Positions 48,503 through 56,729 of a DNA stretch of 64,000 nt are shown in pieces. This stretch comes from UBA6115 sp012514225 (lineage in GTDB: Bacteria; Bacillota; Clostridia; Christensenellales; Aristaeellaceae). Numbering within the stretch: position 1 is the stretch's first letter; each line of letters starts with the position of its first letter. Below the pieces are notes generated by a model. The model searched no databases, was not told the DNA's origin, and was given only the letters and a program-made list of their open reading frames with translations. A program made the translations under genes and the position numbers. The DNA is taken from the NCBI GenBank assembly GCA_036756425.1, contig DAIOLC010000003.1, forward strand, positions 1 through 64,000, given 5' to 3'.

Positions 48503-50584
48503 TCAGTCCTCCTCCTCCTCCTCTTTCTTGGCGCTTTCAACGATTTTCTTGGACACATCGCCCGGCACTTCCTCGTAGCGCTCGAAGGCCATCGTGAAGG
48601 AGCCGCGCGCCTGGGTCATGCTGCGCAGGTCGGTGGCGTACTTGAACATCTCCGACTGGGGCACCTCGGCGACCACCTGCTGCATGCCGTCCACCTGGTT
48701 CATGCCCATGATGCGGCCGCGGCGCTTGTTGACGTCGCCCATGATATCGCCCATGTACTCGTCAGGCACCATGACTTCCACGTGCATGATGGGCTCCAGC
48801 AGCACGGGGCTGGCTTCCAGGCAGCCTTTCTTGTAGGCGATGCGCGCGGCGGTTTTGAAGGCCATTTCAGAGGAGTCCACCGCGTGGTAGGAGCCGTCGT
48901 ACAGCTTGGCGCGCAGACCGACCATGGGATAGCCAGCAAGGACGCCCTTGACGATGTTCTCCCGCAGGCCCTTCTCGACCGAGGGGATGAAGTTGCGGGG
49001 CACCACGCCACCCACGACGGCGTCGACGAACTCGAACTCCACGTTGGTGTCCCCGATGGGGGAGAATTCGATCCACACGTCGCCGAACTGGCCGTGGCCG
49101 CCGGACTGCTTCTTGTGGCGGCCCTGGGCGGAGACGGTCTTGCGGATGGTCTCCCGGTAGGGGACCTTGGGATCCTCCAGCACGGCGGCGGCGCCGAACT
49201 TGCTGGCCAGCTTGCTGCGCACCACGTCCAGGTGCAGTTCGCCCTGGCCGGAGAGCAGGGTCTCGGTGGTCTCTGCGTTCTTCTGGGTCTGGATGGAGGG
49301 ATCTTCCTCGGCTAGGCGGGCCAGGCCGGAGAACACCTTGTCCTCCTCGCCCTGCTTGGCGGCGAAGACCGCCTTGGAGAAGCAGGGGGCGGGGAAGTCG
49401 ATGCCGGGGTACCGGACGGGGGCCGCCGGGTCGCACAGGGTGTCGCCGGTGGCGGTGAAGCCCAGCTTGCTCAGCGCGCCGACGTCACCGGCGAAGAGTT
49501 GCTGGGCGTTGGTCTGCTTCTTGCCGCGCATCATGAACAGCCCGCCGGCCTTCTCCGCCTTTTCCTGGCTGGCGTTGTACAGCGGCGTGGCGGGCGTCAG
49601 GGTGCCTGAAAAGATGCGGAAGAGGGACAGCTTGCCCACGAAGGGGTCCGCCACGGTCTTGAAGACGAAGGCCGAGAAGGGCTCGGCGCTGTCGCACTTG
49701 CGGGTCACGGCCTCGCCGGACTTGGGGTTGACGCCCTCCATTTCCCCGCCCTCGGGGGAGTTGAGGTAGTCCTTCATCACGTCCAGCAGCTTGGCGACGC
49801 CCACGCCCGAGGCCGCGGACACGCCGGCGACCGGCACGATGCGCCCGGACTGCATGCCCTTGCGAAAGCCGACGAGGATTTCCTCGTGGCTCAGGGCGCC
49901 TTCCTCGAAATACTTCTCCAGCAGCGCGTCGTCCGCCTCGGCGGCGGCCTCGGTGATTTCCTCGATATACTGGTTGACCACGGAGGCCAGCGCGTCGGGC
50001 ACGGGCACTTCCTTGAGCGCCTTGCCCGCGCCTTCGTAGGCCTTGTTCTCCAGCAGGTTGACCACGCCCTTGAAGCCGGCCGCGCTGCCGATGGGCACCA
50101 GGAGGGGCACCACGGAGGAGCCGAACTTGTCACGCAGGGCGTGGAGCACCTTGTCAAAGTCGGCGTTCTCGCGGTCCATCTGGTTGATGACGAACATCCG
50201 GCCGGAGCCCTGCCTGCCCGCGGCGTCCCAGGCCTTTTCGGCGCCCACCGTCATGCCGCCCACGGAGGAGACGACGATGGCGACGGTGGAGGCGACCCGC
50301 AGGGGGCCGATGGACTCGCCGACGAAGTCGAAATAGCCGGGCACGTCGATGAGGTTGATTTTGGCGTTCTTCCACTCCACCGGGGCGACCGCGGCGGAGA
50401 TGGAAATGCCGCGCCGGGTCTCTTCCGGGTCGAAGTCCGTGGTCGTGGAGCCGTCCTCCACCTTGCCCTGGCGGTCGATGTTCCCGGCAGCGAAGAGCAT
50501 CGACTCAGTCAGGGTCGTCTTGCCCTCGCTGCCATGCCCCATCAGGGCGACGTTGCGGATATCCTTTGTCTGGTACTCAGCCAT
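48503..50584 (-). CDS. Elongation factor G-like GTPase (FusA2 type)
   Basis: A 693-residue translational-type GTPase with all five EF-G domains. G1 is GHGSEGKTTL (not the AHIDAGKTT of canonical EF-G), G3 is IDVPGYFDFVGE (DVPG for the usual DTPG), and G4 is NQMDRE rather than NKMD. Domain IV has KKQSGGHGQFGDVWIEFSP and domain V has EPIMHVEVMVPDEYMGDIMG. These changes define the second EF-G-like paralogue found in many bacteria, whose role is unclear (ribosome rescue or recycling has been proposed for relatives). A highly acidic tail (KKEEEEED) ends it. The ATG at 50584 has a GGGGGAG site. Confidence 0.93.
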   Translation of the reverse strand: MAEYQTKDIRNVALMGHGSEGKTTLTESMLFAAGNIDRQGKVEDGSTTTDFDPEETRRGISISAAVAPVEWKNAKINLIDVPGYFDFVGESIGPLRVASTVAIVVSSVGGMTVGAEKAWDAAGRQGSGRMFVINQMDRENADFDKVLHALRDKFGSSVVPLLVPIGSAAGFKGVVNLLENKAYEGAGKALKEVPVPDALASVVNQYIEEITEAAAEADDALLEKYFEEGALSHEEILVGFRKGMQSGRIVPVAGVSAASGVGVAKLLDVMKDYLNSPEGGEMEGVNPKSGEAVTRKCDSAEPFSAFVFKTVADPFVGKLSLFRIFSGTLTPATPLYNASQEKAEKAGGLFMMRGKKQTNAQQLFAGDVGALSKLGFTATGDTLCDPAAPVRYPGIDFPAPCFSKAVFAAKQGEEDKVFSGLARLAEEDPSIQTQKNAETTETLLSGQGELHLDVVRSKLASKFGAAAVLEDPKVPYRETIRKTVSAQGRHKKQSGGHGQFGDVWIEFSPIGDTNVEFEFVDAVVGGVVPRNFIPSVEKGLRENIVKGVLAGYPMVGLRAKLYDGSYHAVDSSEMAFKTAARIAYKKGCLEASPVLLEPIMHVEVMVPDEYMGDIMGDVNKRRGRIMGMNQVDGMQQVVAEVPQSEMFKYATDLRSMTQARGSFTMAFERYEEVPGDVSKKIVESAKKEEEEED

Positions 50585-50636
50585 GTGTGCTCCCCCTGTA
50601 TTCAAATTGCATCCTTGCGCGATATGCTTGCAACGG

Positions 50637-50670
50637 ATGGTATTTTACCATACGGGAAAGCCTTGTTCAA
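50637..50670 (-). promoter_or_regulatory. Promoter of the EF-G-like gene, overlapping a palindrome
   Basis: Minus-strand TTGAAC (50670-50665), 17 bases, TAAAAT (50647-50642). The -10 lies inside ATGGTA-TTT-TACCAT (50637-50651), an inverted repeat that could be an operator. Confidence 0.55.
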
Positions 50671-50764
50671 GCAAAGGCGGCGAATTGGGCGAAGCGGAGG
50701 CAATCGCGGCGCCTGCGGCGGCGGTTTCCAGCCGTTCCGGGAACAGGCGGGCGCTGGTATACGG

Positions 50765-50798
50765 GTAAAAAGAATGCCGGGCTGTTCGCCAGGCATTC
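50765..50798 (-). terminator. Intrinsic terminator of the sigma-SIMPL operon
   Basis: On the minus strand GAATGCC (50798-50792) pairs with GGCATTC (50778-50772), with an inner GGC/GCC pairing. TTTTT follows directly. Confidence 0.75.
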
Positions 50799-50819
50799 CT
50801 TAAAAACGGCCGCTTTCGA

Positions 50820-51530
50820 TTATTCGAGGCCGAAGGTGATGGTCACGTTGGCGGTGACGGAGACATCCCCGGAGAGGATAGGCGTGGCCTTGGCCGCCCC
50901 GTCCCCGGCAAAGCTGTCGCGGTTCATGATGCCGTAGGGGGTGCCGTAGGCTTCGTTCGCCTCGATTTTCACGATGGCGCCCAGCGCGCCGCCCGAGGCC
51001 TCCGCCAGCACCATCGCCTTGGCTTTCGCGTCTTCCACCGCGCGCCGGAGCGCCTGGTGGTAGGCTTCCGCCGCCTTGGAGGACTGGAAGGAAAGGCCGT
51101 AGATGTTGTTGGCGCCGACCGCGGCGGCCGCGTCGATGGCTTCGGAGACCTTGGCGATGTCGCGGATGGTGATGGACACCATGTTGGTGACCGTGTAATT
51201 GCCGGAAATCAGGCGCGAAGTGGTCCCGACCACGCTTTCCCCCTGCTCGAAGTAGACGTTGAACTGGCTGGTGCGGATGTCCTCCGCGGGGATGCCCAGG
51301 CGCCCCATTTCGGCGACGAGCTTTTCCATGATGGCTGCATTTTCCTTCTGCGCGTCCGCCACGGAGTGCCCGCGGGTCATCGCGCCGATTTCGACGGTGG
51401 CGACGTCCGCCTGCAGGGACACAGTAGCGGTGCCGGTGACCAGCAGCGCTCCCCCGTCCTCCGCCAGGGCGGGAAGGGCCAGCGACAAAGCGAGGACGGC
51501 AATCAGCGCGACGGCTGTTATTCTTTTCAT
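50820..51530 (-). CDS. Exported SIMPL (DUF541) domain protein
   Basis: A 236-residue secreted protein. The signal peptide MKRITAVALIAVLALSLALP ends ALA-E without a lipobox. The mature part is the SIMPL/DUF541 domain: LLVTGTATVSLQADVATVEIGA, the EDIRTSQFNVYF strand, VTNMVSITIRD and YHQALRRAVEDAKAKAMVLAEASG. The domain is linked to outer surface or oxidative stress proteins, but a reaction is not known. It overlaps the anti-sigma gene (ATGA) and is the last gene of the sigma operon, suggesting it is part of the stress output. Confidence 0.9.
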   Translation of the reverse strand: MKRITAVALIAVLALSLALPALAEDGGALLVTGTATVSLQADVATVEIGAMTRGHSVADAQKENAAIMEKLVAEMGRLGIPAEDIRTSQFNVYFEQGESVVGTTSRLISGNYTVTNMVSITIRDIAKVSEAIDAAAAVGANNIYGLSFQSSKAAEAYHQALRRAVEDAKAKAMVLAEASGGALGAIVKIEANEAYGTPYGIMNRDSFAGDGAAKATPILSGDVSVTANVTITFGLE

Positions 51531-52684
51531 TTGGGTTTCCTCCTTTTAATCATGAGACGGATGACGAGTACCAGGACCGCGAGGGCAATCAGGTAGGGCA
51601 GGGCGATGGAGAGAAAGACCACCAGGTCGCCCAGCCAGAGCGTAAACTGCTTCCAGGCGGCGGCAACGCCGTTCCTGACGCGCTCCGGCAGGGATTCCTC
51701 CCGGTCCTGCGAGGTCTGGACAGGGCTCAATTCGGTCAGGACCAGGTCCAGGGTGGCGTCGTCGACCCGGCTGTCGATGCCGCGCATCTGGCCGGTCAGC
51801 CGGTCGATTTCATACTGGGTGTCGGAGATGGCGCTTTCCAGGGTGATGAGGTCCTCCACCGTCTGAGCCTGGGCCAATAGCGCGCGCAGGCGCTCCATCT
51901 TGGCCTGCTGGGTCTTCAGCCGGCTGTCCATGTCGGCGTACTGCTCGCTGACGTCGTCGGCGGATTCGGAGAAGGAGACCAGCCGGCCGATGCCCTTGAC
52001 GGCGCCGGCGAGCCCGTCCAGCCGCCCGGCGGGGACGCGCAGCGTCAGGTAGAGGACGCGCATCCCGTCGTAGTTGAGCGAGAGGCTGGTGTTCTGTACG
52101 CGGCCGCCCGCCTTGTCCAGGGCGGCCAGCATCGCGGCATAGTCCGCGTCGAAGGCCCGGGTGGACAGCTCCAGCCGCGCGGTGCGGATGATTTTCTGCC
52201 GGGCGGCGTCGTCGGACTTGGCGGGGGACGCCTCGGCCATGACGTTGGACTCTGCCGAACGGGGCGCGGCGGCCATGTCGGCCGCGCCGCCGTAAACGCC
52301 GCCGCCTTCTTCTACGCTGTAGGCCTTGTATCCGGCCTGCCCCGGCGCGCTGACGGCGGCGTCGCGCCGCTCGCGCCCGGCCAGCCAGGTGCCGCCGAAC
52401 ACCAGGATGAGGACGGCGGCGGCCGCCAGCCAGCGGGTGATTCCTGGGAATTGTTTCACGGGTTTGGGCGCCTCCTGTTCATGGAGTTTCTGCCTCCAGC
52501 CCAACCCGAAGGCGGCGGGTACCTCGCCGTCTTCGTTGAGCTCCCGGCAGTCCTCCAGCACCTTCAGGTGCAGGCGGCAGGCGGGGCAGTCGGCGAGGTG
52601 TTCCTCGGCCTCCCGCAGCGCGCCGTTGGCCAGCGTTCCGTCCAGGTACTGGTCCAGGAGGGTTTCAAAACGGTTGCAATCCAT
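51527..52684 (-). CDS. Anti-sigma factor zinc finger fused to a DUF4349 sensor domain
   Basis: A 385-residue membrane protein. Residues 1-50 hold a zf-HC2 anti-sigma domain (HLADCPAC is the H-x3-C-x2-C site) facing the cytoplasm. A membrane helix (about 82-103) follows, then a Gly/Ala-rich linker. A DUF4349 domain with strands (IIRTARLELSTRAFDADY, LYLTLRVPAGRLDGL) and a long coiled coil (QYADMDSRLKTQQAKMERLR) comes next, and a second membrane helix near the C-terminus. It shares ATGA with the sigma gene, so it most likely holds the sigma factor inactive until an envelope signal arrives. Confidence 0.88.
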   Translation of the reverse strand: MDCNRFETLLDQYLDGTLANGALREAEEHLADCPACRLHLKVLEDCRELNEDGEVPAAFGLGWRQKLHEQEAPKPVKQFPGITRWLAAAAVLILVFGGTWLAGRERRDAAVSAPGQAGYKAYSVEEGGGVYGGAADMAAAPRSAESNVMAEASPAKSDDAARQKIIRTARLELSTRAFDADYAAMLAALDKAGGRVQNTSLSLNYDGMRVLYLTLRVPAGRLDGLAGAVKGIGRLVSFSESADDVSEQYADMDSRLKTQQAKMERLRALLAQAQTVEDLITLESAISDTQYEIDRLTGQMRGIDSRVDDATLDLVLTELSPVQTSQDREESLPERVRNGVAAAWKQFTLWLGDLVVFLSIALPYLIALAVLVLVIRLMIKRRKPK

Positions 52685-53256
52685 CAATCTTCCCTCCCTT
52701 CGCCCTTTGGACGCCCGTCCCTCAAAAAAAGTTCCCCGCTCTGCGAGAGGATGCGCAGTAAAATCCGCCGCGCGCGGTACACGCGGCTTTTAACAGTGCC
52801 CAGCGGCAGCCCGAGGACGTCCGCCGCCTCCTCATAGGAAAGCCCCTGCAGGTCGACCAGGACCTGCGGGGCTTTGAAATCAGCCGGAAGCTGGCCGACG
52901 GCGTCCCTCAGCAGCCGCCTGCGCTCACCTTTTTCCAATTGTTCATAGAGTTCCGGTGCGCCGTCGGGCACTTCCCAGCCGCTTTCGGAGAGCAAATCCA
53001 GGGAAACCGTCTGCCTGCGCTTCCTCAGCGCGTCCAAACAGACGCGCACCGCGATTTTATACAGCCAGGTGGAAAACTGCGCGTCCCCGCGGAAGGTATC
53101 CAAGGCGCGGAAGGCGCGCAACATCGCCTCCTGGGCGCAATCCTCCGCGTCCTCGCGGTTGCCCATGAGGTTGAAGCAGGTGTGGTACACCTGCTTTTCC
53201 AAGGGCGCCGCCAGCTGTTCGAACCGCTGCGCCTTGTCGTCCCGGGTTCCGCCCAC
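52684..53256 (-). CDS. ECF-type RNA polymerase sigma factor
   Basis: A 190-residue extracytoplasmic function sigma factor. Region 2 includes CFNLMGNREDAEDCAQEAML and FSTWLYKIAVRVCLDALRKR. Region 4 includes LSYEEAADVLGLPLGTVKSRVYRARRILL, the -35-binding helix-turn-helix. I choose the GTG at 53256 (GGGGGAAGG upstream) because it gives the normal distance to region 2. An ATG at 53295 would add 13 residues but has no ribosome site. Immediately followed by its anti-sigma partner. A target promoter could not be defined. Confidence 0.93.
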   Translation of the reverse strand: MGGTRDDKAQRFEQLAAPLEKQVYHTCFNLMGNREDAEDCAQEAMLRAFRALDTFRGDAQFSTWLYKIAVRVCLDALRKRRQTVSLDLLSESGWEVPDGAPELYEQLEKGERRRLLRDAVGQLPADFKAPQVLVDLQGLSYEEAADVLGLPLGTVKSRVYRARRILLRILSQSGELFLRDGRPKGEGRED

Positions 53257-53394
53257 CGCCTGCCTTCCCCCTTTCCGCCTTGGGATGATACCCATCAAAC
53301 GCCCGGGGGCGGTTCAAGCATGCAAGCGGTTCCCCATTTCGCCGCGTCAACTGAACGAATGAGTAAACGCACTGAGGGGATGAGAATTTTTGAT

Positions 53395-53433
53395 GGCTCC
53401 GCTACGCGGAAAGAACGAGGCGTAGCCGGAGTC
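53395..53433. repeat. Imperfect inverted repeat upstream of the sigma operon
   Basis: GGCTCCGCTACGC and GCGTAGCCGGAGTC pair with a one-base bulge across a 12-base loop. It lies in the 250-base gap between the exported MMPL partner gene and the sigma factor gene. No ORF or clear promoter was found in this gap. Confidence 0.4.
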
Positions 53434-53506
53434 TGCGCCGAGTGAAGAGACAACGCGAAGACGCAAAAAGGCCGTCCCATCCAATTGTTTACGATTGAGT
53501 GTAGTA

Positions 53507-54418
53507 TCAGCCCCCGAAGAGGCGCAGGAAGCGCTCCCAGACGTTCTGTGCCTGCGGTTCCTCCGGCGCCTGCTCCGGTTTTTCCGGCGCGGGCACGCCG
53601 CCGAACATCATCACGAACTGCAGGGAGCGAACCGTGTTGCGGTCGTCGGCGAAGGAGCGGGGTTTTTGCCCCTGCAGGCCCTGCATGAAGCCGCCCATCA
53701 TGCCGCTGACCGCGTTCTCCAGGGGGGAGCCGGCCAGCGCCTGGGCCGCGACCCGCTGGTACATCTCGGCGTCCATCTCCATGCGCACGCCGGCCGCCTG
53801 CACGCCCTGCATGGAAAAGTCCCGCACGTCGGCGCTGAAGCGGTATTCCGCCGGCTGGCCGGGCAGGATGACGTAGGACAGCGTGCGGCTGCCGCCCGCG
53901 ACCGCCTGGGTGGCCTTTTCCGCCTTGATGTTGAGGCACTTTTCGCTGTCCAGGGTGACCGTCACCTGCAGGGTGAGGCTGTCCGCATACGGCTTCATGG
54001 CCTCGTTGGGCGCGACGGTCAGGGTGACCTCCAGACGGCCGCTGGCGCCGGACAGGCTGGCCGGTTCGGTTTCCTTCCCGTCCAGCCGGTACGCGAGGGC
54101 GAAGGTCCATGGCAGGGCGTCGGCCTTCAGCGTGCCCTGGTAGTTGAAGCGCCCCGGCAGCAGGCGGATGTCGGCCTTGCCGTCCCGGTAATCGAAAGCC
54201 CCGGCCTCGGCCAGCGGCTGGACGTCCGCGTAATTCCCGTAATCGGTGATGTCCGCCGCCTCGTCCGTCTCAAAGGAGTTGACCAGGTAAACGGCCTCCG
54301 CCTTCCCCTCCGGGGACAGGCGGGCGTAGACCACCTCGTCCTTGAACACCTCCGCCAGCGCCATCGCCGGGAGGAACAATACAAGCGCCGTCAGGACGCA
54401 CAGCAGCCTGGTCTTCAT
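53507..54418 (-). CDS. Exported protein partner of the MMPL transporter
   Basis: A 303-residue secreted protein. The signal peptide MKTRLLCVLTALVLFLPAMA ends ALA-E, with no lipobox. The mature part is beta-rich (VYARLSPEGKAEAVYLVNSF, DITDYGNYADVQPL, GTLKADALPWTFALAYRLDG). A helical Met/Gly/Gln segment follows (SGMMGGFMQGLQGQKP) and a Pro-rich stretch with a short C-terminal FLRLFGG. It overlaps the MMPL gene by ATGA. The family was not recognised with confidence. Similar exported proteins next to MMPL transporters suggest an extracytoplasmic accessory subunit. Confidence 0.75.
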   Translation of the reverse strand: MKTRLLCVLTALVLFLPAMALAEVFKDEVVYARLSPEGKAEAVYLVNSFETDEAADITDYGNYADVQPLAEAGAFDYRDGKADIRLLPGRFNYQGTLKADALPWTFALAYRLDGKETEPASLSGASGRLEVTLTVAPNEAMKPYADSLTLQVTVTLDSEKCLNIKAEKATQAVAGGSRTLSYVILPGQPAEYRFSADVRDFSMQGVQAAGVRMEMDAEMYQRVAAQALAGSPLENAVSGMMGGFMQGLQGQKPRSFADDRNTVRSLQFVMMFGGVPAPEKPEQAPEEPQAQNVWERFLRLFGG

Positions 54419-56460
54419 AGAACCGCCTTTCCGCGTTTGAGCATCGTCTTCTGGATGGGTTTGTCGAGCCACACGAGCATCTGCGGCAGCACGAGCAGCA
54501 CCATGGTCATCGAGAACACGGCGCCGCGGCCGATGATGGTGCCCATCTCGCTGATGATGCCGTTCTCCCGGACCAGGAAACCCAGCGCGTAGCCAGCCAA
54601 GGCCAGAATCATCGCCGGGGGCAGGATGGAGCCGGTGGACACCTTCAGCGCCCAGGCGGCCGCGTCCCGCGGCTTCATCGTCTCCCGGCCCTCCAGGTAG
54701 CGCTGGGTCAGCAGGATGCCGTAGTCCACCGTCGCGCCGAGCTGGACGGATGAAACAATCTGGTAGCCCACGTAGTTGAGCGTCTCCCCCTGGAAGTAGG
54801 GGATGCCCATGTTCAGCCAGATGGAGCCCTCGATGACCAGCAGGAGGATGAAGGGGATGGTCAGGTTGCGGAAGTTGACCAGCAGCACGAGCCCGACGGA
54901 TATCAGGCCGGCCAGGAGCACCTTCAGGTTATCCCCGGTGATGATGGTCTTCAGGTCGAGGTTGACGGCGCTTTCGCTGAGCAGGAGGCTGTCCTCGGGG
55001 TAGACGGAGGCCGCCGCCCGGCGCACGTCCTCCACCAGGCGGAAGGCCGCCTCGCCCTCATCCTGGGTGCGGGCGGTCAGGATGAAGCGGGCGTAACCCC
55101 CCTCGTAAAACGGCTCGGTGGCCTCCTTCGGCAGCACCTGGGGCGGGATTTCCACCGACACGGTGCCGGCGTAGGACATCACGCCCACCACGCCGGGCAC
55201 CTCCTGAAGCGCCGCGCTCAGGCGCGCTTCCTTCGCCCGGTCACCGCGGGGCGCCATGACCAGCATCATGCGCTCTTCCCCGAAGCGTTCCTCGATCTTG
55301 TTCTGTTCCAGCTTCAGGGAGGAATCCGCAGCGTGCATCCCGCTGTTGCCGTACAGGAAGGTATTCTGCCGCTGGGCGATGAAGGCCGGGGGCAGCAGCA
55401 GGATCAGCAGGATGGCGACAGGCGCGCCGAAACGGATAACCGCGCGGCCGAAGCGCCGGAAGGAGGGCATCAGGCTGCGGTGCGCCGTCCGGTCTATCCA
55501 TTTGACGCTGGAGATGGAGATGGCGGGCAGGATGACCATGACGCTGAGGTAACTGAGCGCCACGCCCTTGGCCAATACAAGGCCCATGTCCCGCCCCAGG
55601 CCGAAATCCATCAGAACAAGCGCCAAGAAACCGAACACGGTGGTGGACGCGCTGGAGGCGACGGCGGAGGCGGAGCGCTGGATGGCCAGTTTCATCGCCT
55701 CCACCGCGTCGTGCCCTTCGTCGCGCGCCTCGGAAAAGCGATGCAGCAGGAAGACCGCGTAGTCGATGGACACCGCCAGCTGCAGCACCGCGGAACAGGC
55801 CCGGGTGATATAGGAAATGCTGCCGAAAACGAAGTTGGTGCCCTCGTTGAGCAGGATGGCCACGCCGATGACAATGAGGAAGAGCAGCGGCTCCACCCAG
55901 TGGCGGGTGGACAGGACGAGAATCAGGAGGCAAAGGGGAACGACATAGTACATGATGGAGGCGATCTGCCCCATGGTGACATTGACCTGCTGGGCGTTTT
56001 CAACCGCCGGGCCCTTCATCAGCGCGTCCGGGTACTTTTCCCGGATGAGGGGCACCAGCCGGCTGTCCTCCCCCTTTTCAAGGACCAACTGGTAAAGCGG
56101 CCCGTCGTTGTAGTACTGCCCGGCAAGCGCTTCGGGCAGCATCTGGACGGGCGTGGCGCTGAGGTCCGCCAGGTCGTCCAGCCAGAGGACGCTGTCGATG
56201 CCCGGGATGGCAGCCAGCGCTTTTTTCTGTTCCAGCGCGTCCGCGATGCCGCGCCCCGGCAGGTAGACCTGCAGGTTGGGCATCTCTGTCTTCACCGCGC
56301 CCATCGCCCGCGCGGTCGGGGCGTCGGAGGGCAGATAGTCGCTGAGGTTGTAGTTGACCTTTACGAACGGCACCGCGAAGACGCTGGCCACGCAAAGCGC
56401 CAGCGCGGCGACGATGATGAGCCGCCGGTAACGGATGATTCCCTCGCTGATTCGCTTCAT
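54415..56460 (-). CDS. MMPL/RND-family transporter
   Basis: A 681-residue membrane protein with the RND/MMPL layout: one N-terminal helix, an extracytoplasmic domain, five helices, a second extracytoplasmic domain and five more helices. Conserved segments include VSIDYAVFLLHRFSEAR and, in the second half, GATVDYGILLTQRYLEGRE, the Asp-Tyr pairs used for proton coupling. It is shorter than mycobacterial MmpL3 and likely exports lipids or hydrophobic compounds. The ATG at 56460 starts MKRISEGIIRYRRLI. An extended -10 promoter is at 56505-56513. Confidence 0.92.
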   Translation of the reverse strand: MKRISEGIIRYRRLIIVAALALCVASVFAVPFVKVNYNLSDYLPSDAPTARAMGAVKTEMPNLQVYLPGRGIADALEQKKALAAIPGIDSVLWLDDLADLSATPVQMLPEALAGQYYNDGPLYQLVLEKGEDSRLVPLIREKYPDALMKGPAVENAQQVNVTMGQIASIMYYVVPLCLLILVLSTRHWVEPLLFLIVIGVAILLNEGTNFVFGSISYITRACSAVLQLAVSIDYAVFLLHRFSEARDEGHDAVEAMKLAIQRSASAVASSASTTVFGFLALVLMDFGLGRDMGLVLAKGVALSYLSVMVILPAISISSVKWIDRTAHRSLMPSFRRFGRAVIRFGAPVAILLILLLPPAFIAQRQNTFLYGNSGMHAADSSLKLEQNKIEERFGEERMMLVMAPRGDRAKEARLSAALQEVPGVVGVMSYAGTVSVEIPPQVLPKEATEPFYEGGYARFILTARTQDEGEAAFRLVEDVRRAAASVYPEDSLLLSESAVNLDLKTIITGDNLKVLLAGLISVGLVLLVNFRNLTIPFILLLVIEGSIWLNMGIPYFQGETLNYVGYQIVSSVQLGATVDYGILLTQRYLEGRETMKPRDAAAWALKVSTGSILPPAMILALAGYALGFLVRENGIISEMGTIIGRGAVFSMTMVLLVLPQMLVWLDKPIQKTMLKRGKAVL

Positions 56461-56504
56461 CGCTTTCCTTTCCCGGCGCCCGGGCGAACCGACCGCCGGG
56501 TCGG

Positions 56505-56513
56505 AGTATAACA
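56505..56513 (-). promoter_or_regulatory. Extended -10 promoter of the MMPL operon
   Basis: Minus-strand TGTTATACT, 44 bases before the ATG at 56460. A poor TTTTGT lies 17 bases further upstream. Confidence 0.5.
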
Positions 56514-56632
56514 GGAAGTAACGCGACACAAAACCTGTTAAACAACTTATTGTATGTTTTAAGACATTTTATCGGATACTGGCCTTTACGCAGTGCTGCA
56601 TGCCGCGGAAAGCGGCCGGGCAAAACAGGCTT

Positions 56633-56661
56633 TTGCAAACCATCGCGCCTGAGGTTATAAT
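56633..56661 (+). promoter_or_regulatory. Promoter of the envelope cluster
   Basis: TTGCAA (56633-56638), 17 bases, TATAAT (56656-56661). A leader of about 60 bases precedes the TTG start at 56730. Confidence 0.75.
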
Positions 56662-56729
56662 GTCTGGTGGTTTGCGGGGCGAGCCAGACCAGCCTGAATA
56701 CCGCGGAAGCGACGACAGCGGAGACATCA

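Noticed and set aside
53257..53350. An ECF autoregulated promoter (GGAACC) upstream of the sigma gene
   Set aside because: GGAACC and GAACC occur near 53316-53340 on the minus strand, but no matching -10 (CGTC or TC-AA type) lies at the right distance.
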